From assembly GCF_001021385.1 (NCBI RefSeq), contig NZ_CP011773.1, positions 5,580,001 to 5,644,000 of the forward strand: a stretch of 64,000 nucleotides of DNA. The letters run 5' to 3'. The notes under the pieces were generated by a model. It saw only the letters and a list, made by a program, of their open reading frames with translations, did not search any database and had not been told where the DNA came from. This document shows positions 49,952-60,328 of this stretch, in pieces (position 1 is the stretch's first letter; every line of letters begins with the position of its first letter). The DNA comes from Mycobacterium sp. EPa45. GTDB lineage: Bacteria; Actinomycetota; Actinomycetes; Mycobacteriales; Mycobacteriaceae. Both the position numbers and the translations under genes were made by a program.

Positions 49952-50068
49952 TGCCTCACTGAATCCTTCTGCCTGCGCTCAACAACCCATAGTCGAGAGC
50001 GTCTACCCCATGGGCACCAATGTGCCACAGCGGACGAAATCGTTCAACGTCGATTGAATCAGCGCACT

Positions 50069-51589
50069 TCAGCCATGTCGGCGAACAATCGGAAACAAAA
50101 CTGTTTCGCGAATTGACAACCCGGTGAGCGCCATCAGCAGCCGATCGATACCCATTCCGGTTCCGGTGGTGGGCGGCATCGCGTACTCCATTGCCGCCAG
50201 GAAATCGTCGTCGAGTGCCATCGCCTCGTCGTCGCCGGCCGCGGCCGCCCTGGCCTGTGCCTCGAAGCGTTCGCGCTGCACGATCGGGTCGACCAGTTCG
50301 GAGTAACCCGTGGCCAACTCGAATCCGCGCACGTACAGATCCCATTTCTCGGTCACCCCGGGGATGCTGCGGTGCTGGCGGGTCAACGGTGTGGTCTCGA
50401 CCGGGAAATCCTTGACGAATGCCGGCGCCCACAATGTGGTCCCGACCGTGTGCTCCCACAGTTCTTCGATGAGCTTGCCGTGCCCGTAGCCGCGATCCTT
50501 CGGGATCTCCACGCCGAGGCGCCCGGCGATGGCAAGTAAGTATTCTGCCGACGTGTCGGGGGTGATCTCTTCACCGAGTGCTTCAGACAACGACGGGTAC
50601 ATTTGTAGCGACGGCCATTCACCGTCGAGGTCATAGAATGTTCCGTCCGGCAATGGCACTTGCCGTGTGCCGATGGCCTCGTCCGCAACTTCCTGAATAA
50701 TTTCACGGGTGACGATCGCCGAATCGTCATACGTTCCCCATGCCTGATATGTCTCGAGCATCGAGAATTCCGGCGAATGCGTCGAATCGATGCCTTCGTT
50801 TCGGAAGTTCCGATTGAGCTCGAAAACCTTCTCCAGACCTCCGACCACGCACCGCTTGAGGAACAACTCGGGGGCGATTCGCAGATACAGGTCGACGTCG
50901 AGCGCATTGGAATGGGTGACGAACGGACGCGCCGCTGCACCACCGGCCAGCGTCTGCAGCATCGGCGTCTCGACTTCGAGGAACCCGCGGCGTTCCAGTG
51001 CGTTGCGCACCGCACGGACGACGGCGATGCGTTGCCGGGCGATGGTGCGAGCTTCCGGACGCACAATCAGGTCGACGTAGCGTTGCCGCACACGTGACTC
51101 TTCGCTCATCTCCTTGTGCGCAACAGGCAGCGGGCGCAACGCCTTGCTGGCCATCTCCCACGAGTCCGCCAGCACCGACAGTTCGCCGCGACGGGAACTG
51201 ATCACCTCGCCGTGCACGAACACGATGTCGCCGAGGTCCACTGTGGATTTCCAGGCGTCCAGGGCTTCCTCGCCGACGCCGGCCAGGCTGATCATCGCCT
51301 GTAGCTGGGTGCCGTCGCCCTCCTGCAGGGTGGCGAAGCACAGCTTGCCCGAGTTGCGCGCGAACACCACCCGGCCGGTGACGCCGACGATGTCGCCGGT
51401 GGCGGTATCGGCTTCCAGGTCCGGATAGGCGGCGCGGATCTCGGCCAGCGAATGGGTGCGCGGCACCGAAACCGGATAGGGCTCTTTTCCGTCGGCCAAT
51501 AGGGCCTCGCGCTTGCCCTGGCGAATCCGGAACTGCTCAGGGACGTCGCCGCCCGCGTGGTCGGTATCCGGAGTATCAGCAGAGCTCAC
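50069..51589 (-). CDS. lysS: Lysyl-tRNA synthetase (class II)
   Basis: Class II LysRS of 506 residues. It has an N-terminal OB-fold (about 60-165, [20 protein letters not shown]) and a catalytic domain with motif 2 ([13 protein letters not shown]) and motif 3 ([15 protein letters not shown]). It charges tRNA-Lys. GTG/ATG start at 51589 lies only 23 bp from the divergent gene start at 51613. Confidence 0.95.
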   Translation of the reverse strand: MSSADTPDTDHAGGDVPEQFRIRQGKREALLADGKEPYPVSVPRTHSLAEIRAAYPDLEADTATGDIVGVTGRVVFARNSGKLCFATLQEGDGTQLQAMISLAGVGEEALDAWKSTVDLGDIVFVHGEVISSRRGELSVLADSWEMASKALRPLPVAHKEMSEESRVRQRYVDLIVRPEARTIARQRIAVVRAVRNALERRGFLEVETPMLQTLAGGAAARPFVTHSNALDVDLYLRIAPELFLKRCVVGGLEKVFELNRNFRNEGIDSTHSPEFSMLETYQAWGTYDDSAIVTREIIQEVADEAIGTRQVPLPDGTFYDLDGEWPSLQMYPSLSEALGEEITPDTSAEYLLAIAGRLGVEIPKDRGYGHGKLIEELWEHTVGTTLWAPAFVKDFPVETTPLTRQHRSIPGVTEKWDLYVRGFELATGYSELVDPIVQRERFEAQARAAAAGDDEAMALDDDFLAAMEYAMPPTTGTGMGIDRLLMALTGLSIRETVLFPIVRRHG

Positions 51590-51612
51590 GACGTGCCAGC
51601 TTAAATGAGGTC

Positions 51613-52887
51613 ATGAGGTCCCTCCTAAACGCGGCGGCGGTGGCAGACCTGGCCGATGAGCGGGTGGACTGGCGATTCAAAGGACTGCCTGCGGCCTGGT
51701 CGGGTCGGACCGTGGCGCAGATCTGTGCCGAGGCCCCCGCGCTGTTGGCCGCCGGACCCCTGGGACCGGTGTGCGTCCTGCATGACGAGGCGCTGCGCCA
51801 CAACCTGTCCACGATGGCCAGCTGGTGCGCCCGTCACGGCGTGGAGCTGGCGCCGCACGGAAAGACGCACATGTCGCCGCAGCTGCTGGCCCGGCAGTTC
51901 GACTCGGGGGCGTGCGCAGTGACGGCGGCGACCGTCAGCCAGGTGCGGACGTACCGGGCGTTCGGCGTGCGTGACGTGGTGCTCGCCAACGAGCTGGTCG
52001 ACGCCGCGGGGCTGGCCTGGCTGGCCGCCGAGCTGGACGCCGATCCCGAGTTCCAGCTGATCTGCTGGGCGGATTCGGTGCGCGGCGTCGCGTTGATGAC
52101 CGAGGCGTTACAGGCGGCCGGAGCGCGGCGCCCGGTCGACGTCTGCGTGGAGCTCGGCGCGGTGGGCACCCGCACCGGCTGCCGCGACGACGCCTGCGCC
52201 GATGCGGTGGCCGCCGCGGTCGTCGCCAGTCCGCGGCTGCGGCTGGTCGGAGTGGCCGGTTACGAAGCCGCGCTGGGTCACGACGTGTCGGCGTCCGGTG
52301 TCTCGCGGGTACGCGACTACCTGGCGTGGGTGCGTGCGGTCGCGACCCGGCTGGCCCCTCTGTTCGAGGTGGACGACATCGTCGTAACTGCGGGTGGCAG
52401 TACACATTTCGATCTGGTGGCCGAGATGTTGGCGGGCCCGTGGCGCACGGTAGTGCGCAGCGGCGCATATCTGACCAGTGACGACGGCCTGTACCTGCGG
52501 ACCTCGCCGCTGACCCGGCCGGGTGCCGGGCCGGGCGGATTCGTGCCGGCGATGCAGGTATGGGCGCAGATCTGCTCGCGGCCCGAGCCGGGCCTCGCGC
52601 TGCTGACGATGGGCCGCCGCGACGTATCGTTCGACCAGGATCTTCCTGTCCCGCAACAGGTTCAGGTCGGCTCGGATTGGACGGATGTGGCGGGCAGTGA
52701 GGTGGTCAAGCTCAACGACCAGCACGCGTTCCTACGGCTGCCGGCGGCCGCCGAGGACGTCGTCCAGGTCGGCAGCTGGATCGCGTTCGGGGTATCCCAC
52801 CCGTGCACGGTGTTCGACAAGTGGCAGCTGATCCCGTTGCTCGATTCGCGCGGCCGGGTGGTCGAGCTGGTGCGTACCTTCTTCTAG
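51613..52887 (+). CDS. D-serine-dehydratase-like PLP enzyme (fold type III)
   Basis: Protein of 424 residues with an alanine-racemase-like barrel carrying the PLP Lys84 ([10 protein letters not shown]) and a C-terminal domain with NDQHAFL and the zinc-type pair His396/Cys398 (SHPCTVF). This is the pattern of eukaryotic-type D-serine dehydratases and D-threonine aldolases. It probably deaminates or cleaves a D-hydroxy amino acid. No counterpart here in M. tuberculosis. Its stop shares CTAG with the coaX stop. Confidence 0.83.
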   Translation: MRSLLNAAAVADLADERVDWRFKGLPAAWSGRTVAQICAEAPALLAAGPLGPVCVLHDEALRHNLSTMASWCARHGVELAPHGKTHMSPQLLARQFDSGACAVTAATVSQVRTYRAFGVRDVVLANELVDAAGLAWLAAELDADPEFQLICWADSVRGVALMTEALQAAGARRPVDVCVELGAVGTRTGCRDDACADAVAAAVVASPRLRLVGVAGYEAALGHDVSASGVSRVRDYLAWVRAVATRLAPLFEVDDIVVTAGGSTHFDLVAEMLAGPWRTVVRSGAYLTSDDGLYLRTSPLTRPGAGPGGFVPAMQVWAQICSRPEPGLALLTMGRRDVSFDQDLPVPQQVQVGSDWTDVAGSEVVKLNDQHAFLRLPAAAEDVVQVGSWIAFGVSHPCTVFDKWQLIPLLDSRGRVVELVRTFF

Positions 52888-53699
52888 CGGGCGGATTTGG
52901 TTCGGCCACGCTGGTTGTCACGGTTGCGTTCGTAGACCATTCGCAGTCCGTCGAGGGTCAGGTGCTGGTCGTAGTGCTGCACGGTGTGCAGGTCGGGCAG
53001 CATCACCGGAGCGGTGTGGCCGGTCGCGACCACGGCCACGTCGGAACCGGCGAACCCGTCGACGTCCTCTCGGATCCGGTTCACCAATCCGTCGACCAGA
53101 CCGGCGAATCCGAACATCGCACCGGCCTGCATGCATTCGACGGTGTTCTTGCCGATCACCGATCGCGGCCGGGTGAGTTCGACGCGGCGCAGCGCCGCCG
53201 ACCGTGCGGCCGCCGCGTCCGACGACACCTGAACTCCGGGAGCGATTGCCCCGCCGAGGAATTCACCCTTGGCGGAGACCACGTCCACAACGATCGAGGA
53301 GCCGAAGTCGACCACGATGGCGGCCGACTTGAACTTGGCGTAAGCCGCCAGACAGTTCACGATCCGGTCGGCGCCGACCTCTTTCGGATTGTCGACGAGC
53401 AACGGGATGCCGGTCCGAACGCCCGGCTCGATCAGTATGTGCGGCACGGCCGACCAGTACTGCTCGAGCATCAGCCGGACCTCGTACATGACCGAGGGCA
53501 CGGTGGACAGCCCGGTCGCGCCAGTGAGGCGTTCGGAGTCGTCGCCGATCAAACCCTCGATGGTCAGCGCGAGCTCGTCGGCCGTGACCTCCGGTTCGGT
53601 TCGAATTCGCCAGTGCTGCACGACTTTCGCATGATCACCGGATCCGGATATCAATCCCACGACGGTGTGGGTGTTGCGGACATCGATGGCCAGCAGCAC
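52884..53699 (-). CDS. coaX: Type III pantothenate kinase family CoaX
   Basis: Protein of 271 residues with the ASKHA start [15 protein letters not shown], the block [15 protein letters not shown] and [13 protein letters not shown]. CoaX enzymes phosphorylate pantothenate; in the family the last block usually reads DFGTATT, and here SS replaces TA, as in mycobacterial CoaX, whose activity has been doubted because PanK (CoaA) does the job. GTG 53699 gives the family length. Follows panD by 4 bp. Confidence 0.9.
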   Translation of the reverse strand: MLLAIDVRNTHTVVGLISGSGDHAKVVQHWRIRTEPEVTADELALTIEGLIGDDSERLTGATGLSTVPSVMYEVRLMLEQYWSAVPHILIEPGVRTGIPLLVDNPKEVGADRIVNCLAAYAKFKSAAIVVDFGSSIVVDVVSAKGEFLGGAIAPGVQVSSDAAAARSAALRRVELTRPRSVIGKNTVECMQAGAMFGFAGLVDGLVNRIREDVDGFAGSDVAVVATGHTAPVMLPDLHTVQHYDQHLTLDGLRMVYERNRDNQRGRTKSAR

Positions 53700-53703
53700 T
53701 GTC

Positions 53704-54120
53704 TCAGCCCACTGTCCGCGGGGAGAGCAGGTCGGTGACATCGTCGGGCACGTACGCCGGGTCGTCGCCGAGGTCGACCTGCCGATTGTCGGCATCGACG
53801 AACACGATGCGCGGCCGGTACTCGCGGGCCTCGGCGTCCGCCATCACACCGTAGGCGATCAGGATCACCAGGTCGCCAGGGTGTACCAGATGTGCTGCCG
53901 CTCCGTTTATTCCGATCACCCCGGTGCCGCGCTGTCCGGTGATGGCGTAGGTCTCCAGCCGGGCGCCGTTGTCGATATCGACGATCGTCACCTGCTCACC
54001 CTCGAGCAGATCGGCGGCGTCCATCAGATCGGCGTCGATGGTCACCGAACCGACGTAGTGCAGGTCGGCATGGGTCACCGTCGCGCGGTGGATCTTGGAC
54101 TTCAACATCGTCCGGAACAT
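53704..54120 (-). CDS. panD: Aspartate 1-decarboxylase PanD
   Basis: PanD of 138 residues with the self-cleavage site Gly24-Ser25 (YVGSVTID), which yields the pyruvoyl cofactor; Lys9, Tyr58 and Arg54-like residues of the active site are in conserved blocks. It makes beta-alanine from aspartate. The C-terminal tail is the flexible end that mycobacterial PanD needs for pyrazinoic-acid-sensitive turnover. Starts ATG, overlapping panC by one base (TGATG). Confidence 0.95.
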   Translation of the reverse strand: MFRTMLKSKIHRATVTHADLHYVGSVTIDADLMDAADLLEGEQVTIVDIDNGARLETYAITGQRGTGVIGINGAAAHLVHPGDLVILIAYGVMADAEAREYRPRIVFVDADNRQVDLGDDPAYVPDDVTDLLSPRTVG

Positions 54121-55049
54121 CAGTTTCTCCAGGTTATTTCGGGGTGATCGCCATTGCCGCCGATGCCGGGTGGCGCGGTGTCGGTGGATAGGTCTACGGC
54201 GATGTTGTCCAGCAGTCGGGTGGTGCCGAGACGGGCGGCGATCAGCAGCCGCGCCGGCCCGGACGGCGGCGCCGGCTGCAGTTGCGGCCCTCGCAGTTCG
54301 AGATAGTCGACCTCGATGGCGGGCACCTCATCGAGCACCGCGCGAGCGGCGTCGAGTGCCGCATCGGGCCCACCGGCCGCCGCCCACATGCCCGCCAACA
54401 GTGCGGACGACAACGCACAAGCCTGTTCGCGCTCTTCAGAATTGAGGTAGCGGTTGCGCGAGGACATGGCCAGTCCATCGGACTCCCGCACGATCGGTAC
54501 GCCGACTATGCGGACATCGATGTTGAGATCCTCGACCATCTGGCGGATCAGCACCAGCTGCTGATAGTCCTTTTCACCGAAGAACGCCCGGTCCGGGCGG
54601 ACGATCTGCAGCAGCTTCAGCACCACGGTGAGCATGCCGGCGAAATGACCTGGCCGCGAGGCACCTTCGAGCTCGTCACCCAGCGCACCGGGATGCACGG
54701 TGGTCCGCGCACCGTCGGGGTACATAGCCGAGGCGTTCGGCGCGAACACCACCTCGACGTCTTCACCGCGTAACAGCTCGAGGTCGGCGTCGAGCGTGCG
54801 CGGGTAGGCGTCGAGGTCCTCGCCGGCGCCGAACTGCAGGGGGTTGACGAAGATCGACACCACGACCACCGCTCCGGGCACTTTCTTGGCGGCACGCACA
54901 AGTGCCAGATGACCGTCGTGCAGTGCTCCCATGGTCGGTACCAGCATCACCCGACGGCCGGTGTGCCGCAGCGCTCGGGTGACGTCGGAGACCGCCTGCG
55001 GCGTCTGATACAGGTTGAGTTGCGCGGGAGTGAATTTCGGCGTGCTCAC
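54120..55049 (-). CDS. panC: Pantothenate synthetase PanC
   Basis: PanC of 309 residues with the HIGH-like MGALHDGH near residue 42, [10 protein letters not shown] and the KMSKS-like AMSSRNRYL. It joins pantoate and beta-alanine with ATP. GTG start overlaps the stop of the DUF2520 gene as GTGA, so the three genes are coupled. Confidence 0.95.
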   Translation of the reverse strand: MSTPKFTPAQLNLYQTPQAVSDVTRALRHTGRRVMLVPTMGALHDGHLALVRAAKKVPGAVVVVSIFVNPLQFGAGEDLDAYPRTLDADLELLRGEDVEVVFAPNASAMYPDGARTTVHPGALGDELEGASRPGHFAGMLTVVLKLLQIVRPDRAFFGEKDYQQLVLIRQMVEDLNIDVRIVGVPIVRESDGLAMSSRNRYLNSEEREQACALSSALLAGMWAAAGGPDAALDAARAVLDEVPAIEVDYLELRGPQLQPAPPSGPARLLIAARLGTTRLLDNIAVDLSTDTAPPGIGGNGDHPEITWRN

Positions 55050-55981
55050 TGCCGCCGTCCTTGTCCTGACCAGTCGGCCAACACCTCAAAAACCTCCTTG
55101 GGTGCATGCGCACGCTGGGCGGTGCGCAGCGAGTTCGCGCAATAGGACTGGGCCAGTTCGGGATTCACCGCATCGAGCGCTGTCAGGTGGCCGGTGATGG
55201 CGGGCGCGTCCCCGCGGGCAACCGGTCCGGTCAACGCCGCCTGCCCGCGCTGCAAGGTGTTCTCCAGGGCGGCGCGGGCCAACGGGCCGACGATCCGTTC
55301 GGCGAGGCCGCCGGGTGCGTCGACGACGAGTTCCTGTCCGAGCAGCTCCTGCCCGGACAGCGCCGCGCGCAACGCGTCCAGCGCGTCGGCGACCACGGTG
55401 ACGATGTGATTGCTCGCGTGGGCCAACGCCGCGTGATACAGCGTGCGTGCATCTTCGCGCACTCCGAACGGCTCGCCGCCGATCTCGAGGACCAGTGACT
55501 GGGCGATGGCATCGCCGATCTCGTCGACGGCGGTGACGCCGAAGCAGCTGTCGGAGAGCCGGGCGATGTCCTCGTCGGCTCCGGTGAACGTCATCGCCGG
55601 GTGGATCGCCAGCGGGACGCAGCCCTGTTCGGTCAACGGCGCCAGGATCCCGACTCCGTTGGCACCGGAGGTGTGCACGACGATGGTGCCGCGGCGCACC
55701 GCATCCGTCGCTGCCAGACCCTTCACCAGGCCGGGCAGCTCGGAGTCCGGCACCGTCAGCAGCAGCAGCTCGGCCCGGTCGGCGACGTCGGGCACCGGCA
55801 GGATCTCGGTGTCGGGTAGCCGCCGCTCGGCGAGCCTGCGCGACGCCGTCGAGATCGCGCTGCACGCCACCACCACATGCTCGGCGCGCTCCAGGGCGAC
55901 GCCGAGGGCAGTGCCGACACGGCCGGCCGACACGATGCCGACCTTGAGCCGGGCGGGGCGCAAGCCGCTGGGGTTGCCCAC
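55046..55981 (-). CDS. DUF2520 Rossmann-fold oxidoreductase-like protein, Rv3603c orthologue
   Basis: Protein of about 311 residues with a Rossmann start ([15 protein letters not shown]), [19 protein letters not shown] and a C-terminal DUF2520 helical domain ([17 protein letters not shown]). It resembles 6-phosphogluconate/ketopantoate-reductase-like enzymes; with panC and panD, a ketopantoate-reductase role is a fair guess but not proven. GTG 55981 (with GAGG 8 bp upstream) is chosen; GTG 56050 is an alternative. Confidence 0.82.
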   Translation of the reverse strand: MGNPSGLRPARLKVGIVSAGRVGTALGVALERAEHVVVACSAISTASRRLAERRLPDTEILPVPDVADRAELLLLTVPDSELPGLVKGLAATDAVRRGTIVVHTSGANGVGILAPLTEQGCVPLAIHPAMTFTGADEDIARLSDSCFGVTAVDEIGDAIAQSLVLEIGGEPFGVREDARTLYHAALAHASNHIVTVVADALDALRAALSGQELLGQELVVDAPGGLAERIVGPLARAALENTLQRGQAALTGPVARGDAPAITGHLTALDAVNPELAQSYCANSLRTAQRAHAPKEVFEVLADWSGQGRRQ

Positions 55982-56075
55982 GTAGCCGACCTCGCTGACG
56001 TCAATGAGTTGTTCGTTCCAGTCCTTGGTCAGGTACCGGACGGTCGACACAACTCTAACTCGGGTGAATAGCGAC

Positions 56076-57428
56076 CTAATCCTCGCGTCGGCGCCGCCGG
56101 CCACCGCCGCCGGGAGCGCCGTTCGCCTGCAGCCGAGCCAGCAGGTCGGCGACCGACTGACCGCCGGTCTGCTCGGCGTCGCGAGCCCGTCGTCGCGGCT
56201 CCTCCGCCTCCTCGGTGCCGCGGTGCCGCGCGGGGGGCGCAGGAGTGGTCATGGCGGGTTGGCCGGAGCTCTCGACCGAGTGGCGGGGGCGTGGAGCGGC
56301 GGGTTCGGGCGGTGGCTGCATGACCGGCTCGGGCCGCGGTTGCGGCTGGGGTTCCGGCTGCGGCTGAGCCTGGGGCTCGGGCTGGTCGATCGGTGCTGCT
56401 TCCTGCGGCGGCGTCCAGTGCCTGCCGCGCGGCTCCTCGACGGGCGGTTGCGACGCCGCAGCCGACGGAACGACAAAGCCGTTGTCCGCGTTGGCCACCC
56501 AGTTACTGCCCGGTGCGCCCGGCGGCAGCCAGCGGCCGTCGGCTTCGACCGGACGCCATTCCGGCCCTTCGGGTGCCGGGCGCGGCGGCTCGGGCTGAGG
56601 CGGCTCCGGCGCCAATGCCGCGGCTGCGGCTGCGACGTCGGGATCAGATTGAGGCGGTGGTGGCGGGGCGAACGGCCGTTGCGGCTCCACAACCCGCTCG
56701 CCGGTCTCGCCGCCATTCTCCGAAGGCCGCCGGTGCGAGCCTCCGAATTCGGGCTCGGGCTCGGCACGGCGGCGCCGAGGCGGCGGCGGCTGCTGGGGCG
56801 GCTGCTGCGGCTGCGACGGAACCAGGAATTCCTCGGGGACGTCGATGATCGGGTTCTCGGCGGTGCGGCTGCCGCTGTCCTCGTGCTGCACGGGCGTGAT
56901 CCGGCTGCTCTCGACACGCCCGGGCACCGGCGGCATCGTCGTCGTGTCGCGGGTCCAGTCGGCGGCGCGGTCGCCCTCGAGCGCGGGCCGGTCACCCAGG
57001 TCGGCATCGAACAGGATCTCCAGGTTTGCCCGTAGCGCCGCGAGCTCGGCGCGCAGCGCGGCGACCTCGTCGGCGGCCTGCGCACGGAGTTCTGAGGCCA
57101 GCTCGCGGCGCAGGTGCGACTCGACGCTCAGCTCGTATTCCCGGCGCGCCGAGATCTCCCGGTCCAGCTGCAGGTCGTATACCAGCTTCAGGTCCCGCGC
57201 CCGGGCGGCATCGATATCGCTCTGCCTGCGGTACATGACCGATACGAAGGCACCGATAACCGCCGCCCACAACGACAGGATGACCGCCAGCTTCAGCAGC
57301 TCGACACGGGTGGTGAAGACCAACGCGGAACTGGCCGCAATGGCAAGGACCAGCAACACCGTCAAGAGCAGCCAACCCGGCCTGCGGCCGCCGCGCCGAT
57401 TCTTGGCGCCGCGGGACAGAACGGTCAT
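56076..57428 (-). CDS. Proline-rich membrane protein, Rv3604c orthologue (DUF6779-like)
   Basis: Protein of 450 residues. There are two membrane helices (about 18-36 and 45-66), then a coiled-coil-like charged helix (about 75-145, ARDLKLVYDLQLDREISARRE), and a long Pro/Gln/Glu-rich low-complexity tail to a basic C-terminus (RRRRED). The layout suggests a membrane-anchored scaffold. Function unknown. ATG start. Confidence 0.8.
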   Translation of the reverse strand: MTVLSRGAKNRRGGRRPGWLLLTVLLVLAIAASSALVFTTRVELLKLAVILSLWAAVIGAFVSVMYRRQSDIDAARARDLKLVYDLQLDREISARREYELSVESHLRRELASELRAQAADEVAALRAELAALRANLEILFDADLGDRPALEGDRAADWTRDTTTMPPVPGRVESSRITPVQHEDSGSRTAENPIIDVPEEFLVPSQPQQPPQQPPPPRRRRAEPEPEFGGSHRRPSENGGETGERVVEPQRPFAPPPPPQSDPDVAAAAAALAPEPPQPEPPRPAPEGPEWRPVEADGRWLPPGAPGSNWVANADNGFVVPSAAASQPPVEEPRGRHWTPPQEAAPIDQPEPQAQPQPEPQPQPRPEPVMQPPPEPAAPRPRHSVESSGQPAMTTPAPPARHRGTEEAEEPRRRARDAEQTGGQSVADLLARLQANGAPGGGGRRRRRED

Positions 57429-57495
57429 GGGCTGACTGTACCCGCGAGATGTCCGTCAGCGTGTCGTCAAGCTGCGGCGATTCGCCGCCTTCCCA

Positions 57496-57969
57496 CTACT
57501 CCGGGGCGGTGTCCGGATCGTCGGTCGGGTCGCCGGGTGATCGGCAGCAGTGCTGTAGCCAGAGCGCCGCAACCACCAGGGCCAAAGCGCTGAGCGCGGC
57601 TATCGCGGCACCGGGGATGAAGGTGCCCGCGACGTGTTCGGTTCGCCTGAGCCATAGGTAGGCCAGCACGCCGACCCACCACCCGAGCATGAGGGTCCCG
57701 ACCCACGCCGAGGCCTGTGCGATCGCCAGAGTGCGAGCCACGGCGAGCGGGTGCAGCCGCCCGGCCCCGACGCCGATCTGGTTGTCGCGGATCTTGGTCC
57801 GCACCGACACGGCCCAAGCCGCCTCACCCACGGCGACGGCAAGCAGTGACAACCCTGTCCACGCTGTGATCGGCGGGAAGTCGCGGTACAAAACGCGCAT
57901 CAAGAGCCATGCCAGAACCGCGACGGCGACGGCGGCGACGGTCAGGTCGCGTTTGCGTGTCGGCCCCAT
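57496..57969 (-). CDS. Four-helix membrane protein, Rv3605c orthologue (DUF3180)
   Basis: Protein of 157 residues with four predicted membrane helices (about 8-25, 35-55, 80-100, 115-138), matching the DUF3180 actinobacterial family that always sits beside folK. ATG 57969 overlaps the folK stop by one base. Function unknown. Confidence 0.85.
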   Translation of the reverse strand: MGPTRKRDLTVAAVAVAVLAWLLMRVLYRDFPPITAWTGLSLLAVAVGEAAWAVSVRTKIRDNQIGVGAGRLHPLAVARTLAIAQASAWVGTLMLGWWVGVLAYLWLRRTEHVAGTFIPGAAIAALSALALVVAALWLQHCCRSPGDPTDDPDTAPE

Positions 57970-58490
57970 CAACTGCCCAGCCGCAGGACAAGAGGAGTCA
58001 GGTGCACTCCGTCGCGGTCGACCGCATCGAGCTCGGCCAGCAGGTGGTCCACCCGCCGGCGCGCGCCGGCCACGGTGAGCTCTGCGTCGGGATCCACCGC
58101 CAGCCACGGCACCATCACAAACGCCCGCAGGTGAGCCAACGGGTGCGGCAGGGTCAGGCCCTCGTCGCGGGAAAACACCTCGGTCTTGTCGTCGTAGCAG
58201 CTGACGAGATCGACGTCGAGGGTGCGCGGTCCCCACTTCTGCTCACGAATGCGTTCGTTGGCGTTCTCCAAAGCCTGTGCGCGGCGCAACCATTCATGGC
58301 CGTCGGCGTCGGCATCGTCGGCCACCACGACGGCGTTGAGGAACGGCCCCTGCTCGACGCCACCCCACGCGTCGGTTTCATAGACCGGCGACAGCGCGCG
58401 CACCGTGTCGCCGAGCCCGTCGACGGCGGCCTGCAGCCGCGCCATCCGGTCGCCGAGGTTTGAGCCGATCGAGAGCACCACGCGCGTCAT
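57969..58490 (-). CDS. folK: 6-hydroxymethyl-7,8-dihydropterin pyrophosphokinase FolK
   Basis: FolK of 173 residues with [15 protein letters not shown] at the start and the magnesium-binding [15 protein letters not shown]. It pyrophosphorylates the pterin for FolP. The ATG overlaps the folB stop by four bases. Confidence 0.95.
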   Translation of the reverse strand: MTRVVLSIGSNLGDRMARLQAAVDGLGDTVRALSPVYETDAWGGVEQGPFLNAVVVADDADADGHEWLRRAQALENANERIREQKWGPRTLDVDLVSCYDDKTEVFSRDEGLTLPHPLAHLRAFVMVPWLAVDPDAELTVAGARRRVDHLLAELDAVDRDGVHLTPLVLRLGS

Positions 58491-58888
58491 AACTCACCTC
58501 CGAGCGGAAGGATCTCGCCGCGCCCGCCGCGGCGGGAACGGCGCGCGACCACCGCAACATCAGTGAACGCCAACGGGATTGGTGCGTTCGGCTTGTGCAC
58601 CACAACTTCGACGGCGTGCACTCGTCGGTCGTTCATCACATCGTCGGCGATCTCGCCGGCGACCGTCTCGATCAGGTTGCGCGCCGGGCCACCCACGATC
58701 GCGGCCGCCCGCTGGGCCAGCGTGCCGTAGTCGTAGGTGTCGGCGAGGTCGTCGCTGGCGGCCGCCTCGGCCAGATCGATCCACACCGTGATATCGACGA
58801 TGAAGTCCTGGCCGTCGCGGCGCTCGTGATCGAAGACGCCGTGATTGCCGCGGACGGTCAGTCCGCGCAACTCGATCCGGTCAGCCAT
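58487..58888 (-). CDS. folB: Dihydroneopterin aldolase FolB
   Basis: FolB of 133 residues. It has [21 protein letters not shown] (with the Glu of the active site) and [13 protein letters not shown], and a late Lys in [10 protein letters not shown]. It cleaves dihydroneopterin. ATG 58888 starts inside folP (8-nt overlap). Confidence 0.94.
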   Translation of the reverse strand: MADRIELRGLTVRGNHGVFDHERRDGQDFIVDITVWIDLAEAAASDDLADTYDYGTLAQRAAAIVGGPARNLIETVAGEIADDVMNDRRVHAVEVVVHKPNAPIPLAFTDVAVVARRSRRGGRGEILPLGGEL

Positions 58889-59711
58889 CTGCCCATGCCC
58901 CAACCACTTTGAGCGCGTCCACCGTCGCGCGTACATCGTGGACCCGCACGCCCCAGGCTCCGTTGAGGGCGGCCAGCGCGGAGATCACCGCGGTCGCCGT
59001 CTCGCGCCCGTCCGGCGGACGGATGGTGCCGTCGGCGTCGGCGAGCAGACGGCCGAGGAAGCGTTTGCGGGATGCACCGACAAGCACCGGAATTCCGGTG
59101 GCGACGAACTGGGGCAGCGCGCGCAGCAAGGCCCAATTGTGTTGTGCGGTCTTGGCGAATCCCAGTCCGGGATCGATGATCAGATTCTCGTGATCGACCC
59201 CGGCTGCGACGGCGGCGTCCACACCGGCGAGCAGTTCGTCGCGCACCTCGGTGACCACGTCGCCGTAGGCCGGCACCTCGTGGGGATGCTCGGCGCGCAC
59301 CGACCGCCAGTGCATCAGCACCCACGGCACCTTGGCCTCGGCCACCATCGGGGCCATCACCGGATCGGCCTTGCCGCCGGAGACGTCGTTGACGATGCTG
59401 GCGCCGTTGTCCAGGGCGGCGGCCGCAACCGCCGCATGCATGGTGTCGATACTCACCGTGATACCTTGCGCCGCAAGCTCTTTGATCACGGGAACGACAC
59501 GCGCCGATTCCACCGCGGCGTCGATGCGTACGGCGCCGGGGCGGGTGGATTCACCGCCGACGTCGATGATCGACGCGCCCTGCGCCGCCAGCGCGAGCCC
59601 GTGAGCGACCGCACGAGCCGGGTCGAGATAACGTCCGCCGTCGGAGAAGGAATCGTCGGTGACGTTGACAACGCCCATCACCAACGTGCGCGGGCTATGT
59701 GGCTGCGTCAT
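58881..59711 (-). CDS. folP: Dihydropteroate synthase FolP1
   Basis: DHPS of 276 residues with [32 protein letters not shown] and DPGLGFAKT, the pterin and pABA loops, and a Lys in GASRKRFLG. It is the sulfonamide target. The ATG overlaps the folE stop by four bases. Confidence 0.95.
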   Translation of the reverse strand: MTQPHSPRTLVMGVVNVTDDSFSDGGRYLDPARAVAHGLALAAQGASIIDVGGESTRPGAVRIDAAVESARVVPVIKELAAQGITVSIDTMHAAVAAAALDNGASIVNDVSGGKADPVMAPMVAEAKVPWVLMHWRSVRAEHPHEVPAYGDVVTEVRDELLAGVDAAVAAGVDHENLIIDPGLGFAKTAQHNWALLRALPQFVATGIPVLVGASRKRFLGRLLADADGTIRPPDGRETATAVISALAALNGAWGVRVHDVRATVDALKVVGAWADG

Positions 59712-60328
59712 TTACGCAAGATGAGATCCAGCGCCTCGGATCGCGATGCGTTGTCGGTCTTGAACTGTCCGCGGACCGCAGATGTCGTCGTGATCGCGCC
59801 TGGCTTGCGGACCCCGCGCATCGCCATGCACAGGTGCTCGGCCTCGAGGACAACGATGACCCCGCGCGGCTTGAGCTTACGCATCACCGCATCGGCGATC
59901 TGCCCGGTCAGCCGCTCCTGCACCTGAGGGCGCTTGGCGTAGAGGTCGACCACCCGAGCCAGCTTCGACAATCCGGTCACCCGGCCGTCCTCGCCGGGGA
60001 TGTAGCCGACGTGCGCGAAGCCGTGGAACGCCACCAGGTGGTGCTCGCAGGTGGAGTACATCGGTATCTGTTTGACCAGCACCAGCTCGTCGTGCTGCTC
60101 GTCGAACGTCGTCGACAGCACCTCGTCGGGATCGGTGTACAGGCCGGCGAACATCTCCCGGAAAGCCCGCGCGACCCGCGCCGGGGTGTCCCGCAAGCCC
60201 TGCCGGTCGGGGTCCTCGCCGACGGCCAGCAGGAGTTCACGAACGGCGGCTTCGGCTCGCGACTGATCGAACACAGGCGTCTGGAAAGTGCTCGAGTTGG
60301 GCTGCGGCATCGAAGCTCCGTTCGTCAT
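59708..60328 (-). CDS. folE: GTP cyclohydrolase I FolE
   Basis: FolE of 206 residues with the zinc ligands in STCEHHL and HLCMAMRG and the active-site block [25 protein letters not shown]. It opens folate synthesis from GTP. I chose ATG 60328 (TGATG with the ftsH stop); a TTG one codon earlier is unlikely. Confidence 0.95.
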   Translation of the reverse strand: MTNGASMPQPNSSTFQTPVFDQSRAEAAVRELLLAVGEDPDRQGLRDTPARVARAFREMFAGLYTDPDEVLSTTFDEQHDELVLVKQIPMYSTCEHHLVAFHGFAHVGYIPGEDGRVTGLSKLARVVDLYAKRPQVQERLTGQIADAVMRKLKPRGVIVVLEAEHLCMAMRGVRKPGAITTTSAVRGQFKTDNASRSEALDLILRK

